Assembly: GCA_940337035.1 (NCBI GenBank) | Contig: CALNHX010007784.1 | Location: 1 to 64,000, forward strand | DNA length: 64,000 nt | Origin: Agriotes lineatus | Lineage: Eukaryota; Arthropoda; Insecta; Coleoptera; Elateridae | Reading direction: 5' to 3' | Shown here: positions 34,135-45,099 of the stretch, one piece after another | How the letters are laid out: each line of letters begins with the position of its first letter | Numbering within the stretch: the stretch's first letter is position 1 | The notes under the pieces: model-generated | The model's database searches: none | The model's input: only the letters and a program-made list of their open reading frames with translations | What the model was told of the DNA's origin: nothing | Program-made: the position numbers and the translations under genes

Positions 34135-35150
34135 CTATCCATTTTGGTTTCACCGAGGTCCAGCCGCAAGCCACGGATTCCATTTTCACACACAAGCTAG
34201 TCGAACCTGTTTGTATTGCATGTGTGATTTATCGTAAATTTTGAATATGCACTGAGCTGAGTTTGCATACGTACATTTACACCAATTTTGTATGTGTTAG
34301 AAGTAAGTTTGCAATTGTAAAATACATTTTAGCGAGTATCCACATTAAAAATAGCGCCTTAAGCGCTCTGTGCTAGTTATCAAAAGTGTTTTCCCATTTG
34401 GAATTGTTTGTTACGCTAAGGCGGCCGCACACGGAGCTACTCAATATTGATCGGACTGGTCAGTCATTAAAATCATAAACTGATTAGTAATTGGTTTTTA
34501 TGTTGTTTCGCACACGAAGAAACGCAAAAGTAACGAGATTTAAATCAGTTTCAAACTATTCAGCCCGAAAGAACATCGCTGTCGTGTTTTCTATTTTGAA
34601 TAATTGAGTATTTTCACTATAATATAGTGAAAAACATCTGTAAAAGGCTTGACCCAGAACTTCCCTCGTCGACATTGTGACATTAAATAATTTTAAAATT
34701 CAATTAAGTTAGAAGTAAAAATATCTTTACGTTTCTAATAAATTAAGTAAATTTTCAAATAAAAAAAACGTTACCGGTAGTCGAATTCGAACAGCAGGCG
34801 GACTGTGTATGCAGCCCCAACTTTTGTGCGATATTGTATGGGAATGGGAAATTTCTACCTGCGCCACGGAGGACCGAACTCTCGAATTCCTGCGTCGCAG
34901 CTATATTTAGTAAGGCGCTAATTTGTGCCTGCTTTTTCTATCGTAAAACATTTATTCTGTATCTATTGGCTCCCTTTTTTTGTAAGAATAGAACCTGCAC
35001 TATGTACAAATTATTAGTTGTTATCTATTACTAAGTTAAATAAAATATAAACAAAATTTAATTTTTTAAGGTGCTCACCCTGTATATATTTGTCTGAAAT
35101 TCGTCGCGGAAGTAATAAAATATGTCAAGTGACGAGGAAGACATGATTCT

Positions 35151-36050
35151 TTATTATTATTATTATACAGTTTGTTTCACTTCTTACCTTCACACCCCTG
35201 TATCTTCCTTATTTATTTTCTGATAACTTTAGGCAGTTATACTACCCTTTCAAAACATTATTTTTATAATTTTTAAATAATTTTACCGTAAAGCAGGAGC
35301 TTACTGCAATCAAAAATAAATGCGAAAAATCATAAGAGGTCTAGTTTTATCGAAATAAGTTGTTACAAAAAGTTGCCCAGAACCACAAAAATTGTCAAAA
35401 TCCAAATATGGAAAAATGATTGTTATTACTATTATGATTTCATAAAATGTTTCACTTCTCGGCTTGTAGTTTAATTACTTATTTTCTGATCCACTTCAAA
35501 TTTTGATCAATTATGCTGTCCTTTAAAAGTGTTACTTTCTTACATTTTTTAAATAAGTTTAGTGGAAAACTAGTAGCCTATGCAATCAAAATGAAATGCG
35601 AAAAAGCATAGTAGTGTAATCGAAAAAAGTTATTTAAAATTTGCTCAAAATCGCAAAAAGGTAGTATAATTGGCAACATTTGAAATCGATCAGAAGATAA
35701 ATAAGGAAGATATAGGGGTATGAAGATAAGAAGTGAAACATTTATTGTATAAACCGTAATAATAATAATAAGTTAATAAGTATTCAATAAAAAATTGTAT
35801 TGCGACTATAGTTCTGATTCTGAGCAACTTTTTCTAACAACATTTTTCGATAATACTGGCCCTATTCTGATTTCTCATTTGTTTGCATCTATTTTTGATC
35901 GCAGTAGATCTGATTTGCAATAAAATTATACAAAATTGCTAAAATAACTTTTAAAGGGTAGTATAGCTGACCAAAATTTAAAATTGATCAGAAGATAAAT
36001 AAGGAAGATTAAAGGGTAAGATGGTGAAAAGTGAAACGCACTGTAAATAT
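35151..36050. repeat. Four related modules, two forward and two inverted
   Basis: Module 1 (35151-about 35260) contains gtttcacttcttaccttc, tatcttccttatttattttc and agttatactacccttt. Module 2 (about 35419-35530) is a diverged forward copy. Modules 3 (about 35656-35771) and 4 (about 35950-36050) are reverse-complement copies (gatcagaagataaataagga, agaagtgaaac). (TTA)n/(TAA)n runs cap modules 1 and 3. The set can fold into a large stem. It lies inside the TIR pair at 34419-36594. Confidence 0.75.
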
Positions 36051-36218
36051 AGAAGATAAGGAAGACAATTTTGGGTTCACCCATATATTATTACAATATT
36101 CTGCTAGTGTATAATTATAGTATAAAATCCGAGCATACAAGATCTACATGAGCAGCCAACCGTAACGGCTCCTCGGTATATAACCAGGAGTAAAAGGCAC
36201 CAACATCAGTCTTTAGAA

Positions 36219-36262
36219 AACTTCTGAAGAAGCTGACAGCATGAGCAGCGAAACGTCAAGTT
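36219..36262 (+). ncRNA. Hammerhead-ribozyme-like motif 3 (PLE terminal piece)
   Basis: CTGAAGA (36224-36230) is followed by one extra A and stem II, GCTG (36232-36235) paired with CAGC (36246-36249). GAAA is at 36250-36253, and the linker ACGT plus C17 at 36253-36257. Stem I is AACTT (36219-36223) paired with AAGTT (36258-36262). A TATATAA box lies about 40 bp upstream (near 36177), as at 2647. The surrounding 36120-36345 resembles a PLE terminal repeat. All core residues are intact. Confidence 0.7.
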
Positions 36263-36709
36263 CAAATCGACGACCACGGCATAACCCGGAAGAACCTATC
36301 ATTATGGACAACGGCCGTGAAAGCCTGCATTCGACCATTTATAACTTGTCATTCATATTGTCTATTGGTTGATTTCTTAAAATTGAGTTGGTAAATGGTA
36401 GCCCGGCAACTAGCATATCGAGTTTCCTGTGACTGATCACAAATTGGTTACAAACCAGTAGCCGATCTATAGCTTCGTGAGCGGACCTCCATATGTATAC
36501 ATTAGCGGTGACGAGCAAGCAACTGGTTAGTGATTGTAGTTTAAATTGCGTTACTTCTCAATGTCTTTCGAGTAGCTCCGTGTGCGGAGGGCCTAACGTG
36601 TGAAGGTTTTCCGTATAGCGCGGAGTGACGTTGTGAGCAGCAGGTAGAATTGTTACGGATTATTTGTAAATGTATAATAAAAATGTATTTTTATTAATAT
36701 TATCTTAAT

Positions 36710-37084
36710 GTATGTATGTATTATCGTTAACCTCGTTTTACCTGGCTGTGTAGAGGCTGGTGCTTTATGTGCTTGCAACTGGCGGTACAATGCTCAACTT
36801 GCCCCGGATTCGGGATACAAAGTTGGAGCGCTGCTTTTATGCTTGCACAGCAACCATTGTGTGAAGTGTGTGTCATGTTGATGTGTTGACCTTGTTACTC
36901 TATCTCTTAGGCCTGTGAATCTGAGTAGATCACAGTTAATTTGGTGCCCAACTGTGAATGGTCTCACCGAGCCCGATTCAATCGCCAAGGCTGCGGAAAA
37001 ATTCCAACCCCCGCGGGAATCGAACCGAGGACTTGCTTACTAGCAAGCCTAGCGCTACCCAACTGCGCTACCCGGCTTCTTCTC
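36710..37084 (-). mobile_element. tRNA-derived SINE, copy 1
   Basis: On the minus strand the head reads GCCGGGTAGCGCAGTTGGG (A box at 37053-37070) and the B box GGTTCGATTCCC lies at 37015-37026. A body of about 300 bp follows, ending in an ATAC repeat. A perfect 10-bp duplication, ttatcttaat, flanks it (36700-36709 and 37085-37094). A second copy is at 46173-46550. It differs from the SINE at 32859 in head and body. Confidence 0.92.
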
Positions 37085-37537
37085 TTATCTTAATATAGTT
37101 CTTAAATTTAGTGTTTTCATTCGTGTAGCGACGTGCAGTTACGCGTTTTCTTGCTGTCAGTAATTTCGCAAAGAATGTCATATCTGGAGCTGAGGACGCA
37201 CATTTCCAAACGTGGGTAGGAACACGACGTGACGTCCTTAAAAATAACACGAACTTGTCCCCGTATCTTCCCAGGTACAATTATTTTGACAGTCGCGAGC
37301 AATCCTTCTATTATTTCAGTCTAACACCCACCCCTCACGCTGAACTACTGGGTCCTTTTATACTTGTTAGCTGTCGTAAACGGGGTTTCCCCTGAAACGC
37401 AGTTCTGAATTTTACCTAGTTCAATAAAAAAAGGGGTTTTATACGAATTATTTTATAGAATAAACAATTTACCTGCAGGTGCCTTCTGTTTTTCATATTT
37501 AACTAGGTATTTTATTTCTCTTATCCAAGCACGGAAC
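37085..37537. other. Non-genic stretch
   Basis: It has moderate GC content and no recognised frame or repeat. Confidence 0.45.
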
Positions 37538-37545
37538 GTTGAGTT

Positions 37546-38164
37546 TAGGGATGTCGTACCCGGTCTAAAATAAAACCCGGGTACCCGAAAGCAGTACCCG
37601 GGTAAACCCGGGTACCCGAAATATATAACAAAAAAGTTAGTGTACATCTGAACATCTGAGGTAACTGCAATTTCTTTCTTTTATGCTGCGAGTTTTAAAC
37701 TAAACTAAATTAAAATATTACCTACTCACCAATTCAAACTGCAAGTCGTCTGTTATTCGTAAATATTTTCACACTTCCAAGTGCTATCAAAGTCAAGTAC
37801 GTGACTTTTTGTCCGAAATTGGTAGCAGCATCAACATCACACAGAGGATGGTTATTTTACTTCACCTAAACTGACGCGATTTAAGAGTACTATTGACGGG
37901 TTGAATATTTCCGTAAAGCGGATTTATTGTCTTATATGAAACAAGAAACAACATTATGTGGTATGGATTCTTGATATTACTGCATGGTTATGTTTTTCCA
38001 CAACTTATTTCTATTGTTTTTAAGTTTTTATAATTTTCTCCGAAAAAGGCTGACTTTCTGGAAATTATATAATTTACTAGTCGGGTACCCGGGTCCTGGA
38101 AATATACCCGGGTCGACTATTACCCGGGTCGACCCGGGTACCCGGGTACCCGCCGACATCCCTA
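37546..38164 (-). mobile_element. hAT-type MITE, copy B (inverted relative to copy A)
   Basis: It has the same termini as 13820-14444 (TAGGGATGTC / GACATCCCTA), the same GGGTACCC-rich ends and an almost identical interior in the opposite orientation. The flanking duplication gttgagtt is perfect (37538-37545 and 38165-38172). Two near-identical copies with different intact duplications indicate recent mobility of the family. Confidence 0.93.
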
Positions 38165-38172
38165 GTTGAGTT

Positions 38173-39460
38173 CATACCATAATACGGCTCTTCATACAAT
38201 AATACGAGTATTAACTATGTGGTTTAACCTATAACTATGACTAAATATCAGGCTTACTTGAATGTAAGCTTTTTTAAATACTTATGTATTTTAGAAATTA
38301 TATTCAAGAAATGAAAACTGAAAATATTAGTTTTTACTAGATAGTGAGGATGTAGTTGACACGACACTTAGATGCTGAACATCTCTCATTTGCCGAAAAT
38401 GACGAGAGAAACTGCATGAATAAAACCATGCAACTATACAAGCTATACCGCATGCTTATATCCAAAGCTCGTTTCCGGATTATTCATTTTATTTTTATTG
38501 ATGGTTTAACATCACACAGAAGAGTAACCTCCGCGACTCGTGCAACTTGGAAGGCCTGTGTGAAAAGCGCGCTTATTAGGAAACGTAACTTGCGAGATCG
38601 GCGGAGCCGTTCATGCATTTCCCTAATTAAAGACATTACATCAACAAACTTGAGCAATTCTTGGTTTCAAGTTACACAAAAGTTATTTTCCGAATCGCTG
38701 CACACATCCACTTAGTTCGCCATCGCAGAAAAAGTAAGCCAGCTAACGCAAACGCGAAATCAAGAGAGCACACGCTGTATTAGTGATTGGCCGTCTATCT
38801 TTGATAACCAGATAATGGAGCATTAGCGCCAAATTAGCTTTACATCTGTTCGGGCAACCCGCTTTTGGGTGGGAGCGATGGTTTATAGCGGCTCATTTTT
38901 ACCGGAAATTGCTTAGGCGAGTTAACGAAATGAAAACCGGGCCTCTCGTGAAAAATTTAGCAGCCGCGTATTTTTTTACAGGCTCTTTGACGCAGTTAAG
39001 CGCGTATCAATTTCAATTACACACACACAAAGGAGGCTTTTACATATTTTTTGCAGGTATTTCCTTTCACTGCTAAAGCCACTAACTGACGCCATCGTTT
39101 AAAATGAATGGCCGAAAAGGCGCCTAAAGATGCTAATATCAAATTACTTAGAATACATAATAATATTTATAATTTCAATTAAACTGATTTATTGAGTTCT
39201 TGCTCTTTGCCTTTCTGTGTCGTTACACTCAAATCCTCTCCGCCTACTTCCCTTAAGTTTTTGCGGACATTCTTGTGATAGCTTCGTACAGACTTCTGTT
39301 TATCGCTTCGATGCGAAGAAGACGTATAACTAACTCTCACGTGTGTGGGTGCAAGTGCAATCGATTATTTCCTGTTATGCAACTACAATCGTCATTCTGG
39401 CAAGTGCCCTTTCATGCAGTTGTTTATTTTTTATTTACGTCGCTCATAATATTTATGTAT
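38173..39460. other. Non-genic stretch with CpG-richer block
   Basis: Positions 38480-39010 are GC-richer and non-repetitive, with GATA words (gataaccagataatgg near 38799). The 119-codon frame at 38356-38715 has no recognisable motif. It may be a regulatory block. Confidence 0.4.
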
Positions 39461-39463
39461 CAA

Positions 39464-39899
39464 GGGCATTAGTTCGATGTTTATACCCTGAGAGCCACAG
39501 GTTTGTAAGTCGCCTGAGGGTATAAATATCAAGTAATGGTCACCAAGCATACAATTTTTTTGCTAGTTTATTACTGAATCGATAAAAGTTTAAAATAAAC
39601 AATGATGCCAAAGAGATACTGAGCATATTCATACTATTCTATCACGGCAGGTACAAACGTTGTTATGGAAACGGTATTCATTGACATTGTTTGTATAAAC
39701 AAAGTTTAATTCCTACTGTCAAAATAAGCGAATTTGATGGAATTCCTGCAGTAATCGTTAAAAAACAGAAAATGCGACTGAATGTTTATTACTCAAAAAG
39801 TCTAAAAATGTACTTGCGAAGGTGCCAATTTTACAAGTCTGAGGGTCTGGTCCGAGGGTTTATAAGTCGCCCGAGGGCTATGAACATCAAGTAATGCCC
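39464..39899. repeat. Two copies of a short palindromic module, or one element with TIRs
   Basis: Position 39464 starts gggcattagttcgatgttta, and 39875-39899 is its approximate reverse complement. Inside, gtttgtaagtcgcctgaggg (near 39501) and gtttataagtcgcccgaggg (near 39858) are direct copies, each followed by atcaagtaatg. Either two about 70-bp palindromes lie 300 bp apart, or they are the ends of one 436-bp element. Confidence 0.6.
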
Positions 39900-42534
39900 G
39901 TGGTGCATACAAAGTTTTACTTTCCACTTTGAATACGCAAATAATTTGAAAAGCTTGCAGAGCCTCGTATCACAGATATAAACAACAAATAATAGATCAC
40001 TGGAAAATAAATAACTATTATGACATTTCTCGTTGATGCACAAGAGATCTTTAAAAATAACAAAAACTGAATTGGATATTTAGAATCAACCCGTGTGCAG
40101 TAAAACAATAAGGCAGTCTCTCATTTATCATACGAGTTTCAATAATCCACTGAGTTTAGTTGATCCTATTCGTTCCATGTGTTGCGACATGTGTTTATTG
40201 ATAACAGAAAAACTAATCACAATTAAAATAATAATTAAAACAAAAGGCAATTAGCTATTGCACTTTCAATATCAATAACATTACAATCAATTACATTACA
40301 TACTCCATTCAAATTGCTTTCTCTTTTAGTTTAAACAAACAATTAATTATATATCAAAAATATTTTTACTGCCAAAAGTAAATGAAAACACAACAAACCA
40401 TCAAAGTCAAATTTTGGTGTTTAAAAAGCGTAACTTACGAGAAACTTAATTTATTTCTAAAGGTAAACAAATAAGATCTTAAAACTCAATCATTTTTTAT
40501 CCACTAAATTTACAAAATTTTCGAACACCTATTCGTGTTTGGAAAGCCATACCTACTTCCTCGGAGTTAATCTAGTTAAATTTCGTTCACAAAATGAATC
40601 TATTGACAATTCACTACACCCCAAAGCCTCTAGGGCGAATATGCAAAGTTTTGTTCGACCCTTATCATGAGATGAAGTCGGTGCAAACCCCATTTAACCC
40701 TAAATTATCTGAGCGGCTATGTAATCGAATCCAGAAAAGATATTTCGAAAGGCATCAGCTAATGTATTAATTAGTACGGAAGTACAAAGTTTGCAAATGC
40801 CCCTCTCGCCGTAAAATCGCCGATTTGGAAGATACAATAAAATAATTCTTCAATGGTCTCGATTTTCTAGACAGACTAAAAGGTACTAATGGAAGTTCTC
40901 ACTTAACGAGAAACGGAAGTCAGTTGCAGCAAAAGAACTAAATTGGGTATTTCCTCTAACAAGCTTAAGAAAGGCTTGAATTATGTACATTACAGGTTGT
41001 TCGTAGACAATACATGATTTAGACAGAATTTCCATTAAAGTAATCTTCAAAGGATGCGTCTAATTTTTGACATTGCTTAAGAAGTTGACAGGTTAACATT
41101 AACAACTCCCTTCCTGAACGAGTTTGAAACATACTTCTGTAAATTAATCCGATCGGGATTGATTTCTGGAGTACGAGTGTACGTCAATTAGCAACAAACG
41201 GAACCCCAAGAGTTTAAGCACTACACAAGTTGCATAATATATTCCATGTTTTCTATTTAATCTATACATTGTTCAGAATGTATGAGAACGAACATCTTTC
41301 GCTGTGAGATTCCAAGAGCTTCTCCATATGCATATCGGCGAACATATGTCTTAAAAGCAAATTGTACCATTGGGCGCTACTTGAAACATAATAATATACC
41401 AGTAGAACAAAATCTATTCGCATCACATGATGCTTGACTTAACCAAAGTTATTGCGATTGTACTAGGCTTTTTGGAATTTGTTTCTTGTCTTATAAATAT
41501 ATAAGACCCCATTCTAAATTTTAAAAACCTTTTTAATCGTATCATTTAAAATTTTTACGTAACCTGTAGGCCTATTTCTAACAACACTAATATGTATGTA
41601 AGCAGGTATTCTTTGATACATTACTGCTTTCGATCTGCCAAACTGCTCCTGCATTTTTATTCTTTAAATGTCAGCCCCAGAACCCATCACTTATACAACT
41701 CATGATCAAAATGTCCTTTTGTAGTGGATAATTTCAACAGCCGCCTTCGGCTCGTGTCCATAAGCTTCCCACTCGTACAATATATGTCATTTTACTCAAC
41801 TTTAGTAATACAAATAAGCCTGTATAAATCCTTTAGCTACTTTTTAAATCAAAGTTACACCCATCCGAAAAGAGTGAATCTTTTTTGCTTGTATCAGGAC
41901 TTTCCCAAAACTTCCAGCGACAACCTTTACTCTTAGATTGACTGTTAGGAAACACCACAGTGAAATAATTGTGGACCGAGATGTATGGCCGGCGGAATAA
42001 TTGCGAAGCAAAAAACGCCAAATTCCGCTACGCAATTGTTGCCTTGTTTTTGCAAAATGGCCTCGTTACGCGATCCATTATAGCGGCGCAATTGTGTACA
42101 TTTAAGTTTAGTGTTTATTACGCGCGTATCTAGAAGTCGCGGGCACGAGTCGAAAACTCTTAAGCCGCGTTAATTACGGACTCAGAATTAAATCCCCGGC
42201 AAAAATGAAAGCGCGCAGTTTGGCGGTAAATAAGTAAAAAGAAATTATGCAAGCTCAGGGAAACTATGCGCTCGTACCGTGACCCAAATTCTGACCCACA
42301 TGTTTAGCCGGTCGCGAATAAAAGGCCGCCGAATTTGCTTTTGCTGGAAATTCGGGGAGGCTCTTAAAACGCTTCGTTTCGACGGGATTTTATGTTGACG
42401 GAACGCACGGGAAAACAAAGGATAGGCCATTTAGCGTGTATGATGGAGGGTAGTCGTTTTTGGACCGCTTAATGTCAAGAATTAGTATATTAGTTTAGTA
42501 CAGAGACGAAAAACGAATAAGTTAGCCCCTAAGC
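39900..42534. other. AT-rich stretch, then a GC-richer block
   Basis: 39900-41700 is very AT-rich with no recognisable feature. 41990-42430 is GC- and CpG-richer with only motif-free frames. Confidence 0.45.
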
Positions 42535-42717
42535 TCGCCAGACTTAAATCCACTAGGATTTCTACGCCTGGAGACACCTAAAATCCATGCTACTCCACTG
42601 ATAATTCACGATATTGCAGAGCTGCGACAGAGAGTAGTAGAGGAATGCCAGAGAATAGAAATTTTTGAACGTGTAAGACAGTCCATGACCAAACAAAATC
42701 AGCAATGTACAATTTAA
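42535..42717 (+). pseudogene. mariner/Tc1-like transposase C-terminal fragment
   Basis: The 60-codon frame begins SPDLNPLGFL, the SPDLxPxDF motif around the last catalytic aspartate of mariner/Tc1-type transposases. Here that residue is replaced by G (DFF to GFL). It continues with KIHATPLIIHDIAELRQRVV and ends FERVRQSMTKQNQQC before the stop at 42715. The order (KVYATPxxxxEELRxRI, then FxRVRxSFxxR) is typical of insect copies. The upstream two thirds is missing. Confidence 0.75.
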
Positions 42718-43149
42718 TGAGTCTAGTGTTCGTGGGGGTCACTTTGAATGTCTTCTAAATTTCCTTATTGATAATTTAAATCTGATTTATCATATTCATG
42801 ATGACTACACCACATTATATGAACTTTTTGTCTTGTACAAGTAGTATACGACTGTGCATGGCCAGCCCACCATTTTTGCTACACCCTAAATATCATTGCC
42901 CATGACTGATACAACCTACGCCGATCTTGTGCTATCTCTCTCCAATAACGCACTTCCAATATTTCAAATGTTCTTGTACGCCCTCTATGTCATATACACT
43001 CTGTCTCTCCTTTTTGTTCCGGGGAGGGCACCTGAAAAGGAAATCTGGCTCTCTTGCCTGCAGTGTTTATTTGGTGTCCGGTTTATTTTCATGCTAACGT
43101 TTGTATTTACATGCTTTGCTATTGTTAATTTGATTTAATCAGTGTAATT

Positions 43150-43445
43150 TAGCACATTTCAAGAGGTGAGTACGGACCTTTGAGGATTAAATTTGCGTTT
43201 ATTCTTCAGCGGCGCTCGTGGGTGCAGCAAAAACGCAACTTCGGAAATGGGTCGCGGGAAACAATCCATTCCCATTCGCTTACAGGCTTGGCCCCAGTGA
43301 GCAACATTATGCACGGCTCCTAGTGCACGTGCCTGTGGCGAAGCTAATTTCGCCATACGACGAGTTAAATAAAGCACGGTTCTCGCCGTGGTAGCGATTC
43401 GAACCTTTCATTTTCATTGTTTGGTTACTAGCTACATGTCAACGA
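43150..43445 (-). mobile_element. Possible tRNA-like SINE
   Basis: The minus strand has a B-box-like GGTTCGAATCGC (near 43398-43409) with a weak A-box-like TAGCTAGTAACC about 35 bp before it. A GC-rich body follows to about 43160. No target duplication or second copy was seen, so it could equally be a unique conserved block. Confidence 0.25.
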
Positions 43446-45099
43446 AGATTTCCATTTCAGAAGCCTGAGAACAGGGAAACAGACTAAACGCGTATTAGTG
43501 GACCGATCCCGTTTACGTATTTTTATGTGATGCGATAGGTAGTCGGTGGAGTGATGCTAAGTTTTGCCGTGTAGGCTCGTCTGTGTTTCACCGAATATTC
43601 ACAACTTGTCGCCAATTAAGCTCCGATATATTCCAATGAACGACTAAGTTTGGACTTGTTCCTCCTATTTCCTAGTCACTTAAAATTTTAAAACGTTGCT
43701 TTCTGGTTGTTTCGACTCCGCTAAATTGCCATCTCCCTGGGTCAATTTCCACCGCCAGGTTCTAGCATCTCTGCCGTGTCCGCGACTTGTAACGAAGGGT
43801 TAGAGGGTCGACCCTTACCTGTTGGCGAAAGTTGTATTTTGTGTTTTACCAGCTGGTAAATATCGGCCTAGGTTGGCTAACTAGTCGAGAGGGTTGGGGT
43901 TCCAGCAGAGCTGAAAGAGAAACTAAGGGAGAGGGCGCCAGGTCCTCGACGTAGACAAATGCTTGGGTCGGAGCTCCCCAAGGTAGTGATATACCAGGCA
44001 AACCAGAATAATAGCACAACAGACTAGTAACAATATTTATTTAGCATTTGGTTCTATAGTGCAATAAGGTAGAATAACATAGATAACAATATGTAAATAA
44101 ACGTATAAACAAAATAATGACAATTTAACAAATAGAATAAATATAGATGAGGGCAGCAACTCTCGACACATTAAAAAGGTGCAGCATAAATATGTATAAA
44201 AGGGACGAACTGCGTAAAAGGCAGGTGCTAAAGAGGACTAACCTGGTGGTGACAGTCAGCCGAAGGTGTCGTGCTAACGACGAAAGTCGGCCCCCAAAAA
44301 TTCCGCAGAGGCGTCGGACGTAAGAATTATAACAGCCATAAAATATTCGACCGTCTAGTGGGCTGTTTGTGCTTCTAGATCCTTCACCATAAATGAAGCA
44401 AGCCAAAAATTCGGCTACTGAAGCACCAAGACGAGGGGCAAACAACTTAATCGCACGAATTCTGGGATCGAAAAGACCGAGGAATACTGCCACACGCCAT
44501 TCACCACTCAAGTTATGTAAAGTTCCAAAATTTGGGAAAAGGAACCACAGAAAAACTAATGGAATGTGGAGTGTTCTAGACTGATATGCATAACTGTAGT
44601 TTAGGCTGAATTTTTTTATCACAAGATGAGAATAGAGTTGCCCATCAATTCAGGGGCGTGCTTATACCAATAAATGTCTAACAATAAAATTCAACCAATT
44701 AATCCCAATAATGCTTGCGAAACTACAAATTAAACGTAACAGACTTTCTTCGTGGACCAGTCGTGTCCCAGGCCAGATACCAGCATTTCTGCCGTTCAAG
44801 TGACCTTCTTCTCAAGTTTGGGAACAACCCCTTCTACCTCACCAGGTGAGACTTCGGGAGCTGAAGCTCCCCAAACTTCACTATTTCGAGTTACAGACTC
44901 AATTTACCTTCATGTCAGTATTGAAACAAGTGGATTCCGTCCGCTTTCATTGTATATATTCTGCATGTCCTTCACTTGTAGCTAAAGTTACACTGTTACT
45001 GTGTTTTACGCAAGTGTCTGCCTAACGCATTCCAATATTAATATGTCGACTCAATTGCGACCATCATAATTAGGCTGCAGTAATGTATGTGATTTCAAA
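43446..45099. other. Unresolved block, possibly an old retroelement
   Basis: GC content varies sharply. A 165-codon minus-strand frame (44125-44622) is hydrophobic toward its C-terminal end and has no recognisable motif. Short blocks such as agcat.tctgccgt occur at about 43763 and 44784, a hint of direct repeats. No pol-like protein is visible. Confidence 0.3.

Larger units (their letters stand above)
34419..36594. mobile_element. Possible TIR element enclosing other repeats
   Basis: At 34425-34442 the 18-bp ccgcacacggagctactc is perfectly inverted at 36570-36587, and the similarity extends outward (aaggc/gcct). The two termini would bound 2.2 kb that contains the inverted modules at 35151-36050 and a PLE terminus at about 36120-36345, which would be later insertions. 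No transposase or clear target duplication was seen. Confidence 0.5.

Noticed and set aside
42896..43138. 80-codon hydrophobic ORF as a membrane protein
   Set aside because: No motif, T-rich composition like its flanks, and it directly follows a transposase remnant; probably chance.
44125..44622. 165-codon minus-strand ORF
   Set aside because: No recognisable domain, no supporting splice or promoter context, and hydrophobic low-information sequence; one of the longer frames but not supportable as a gene.
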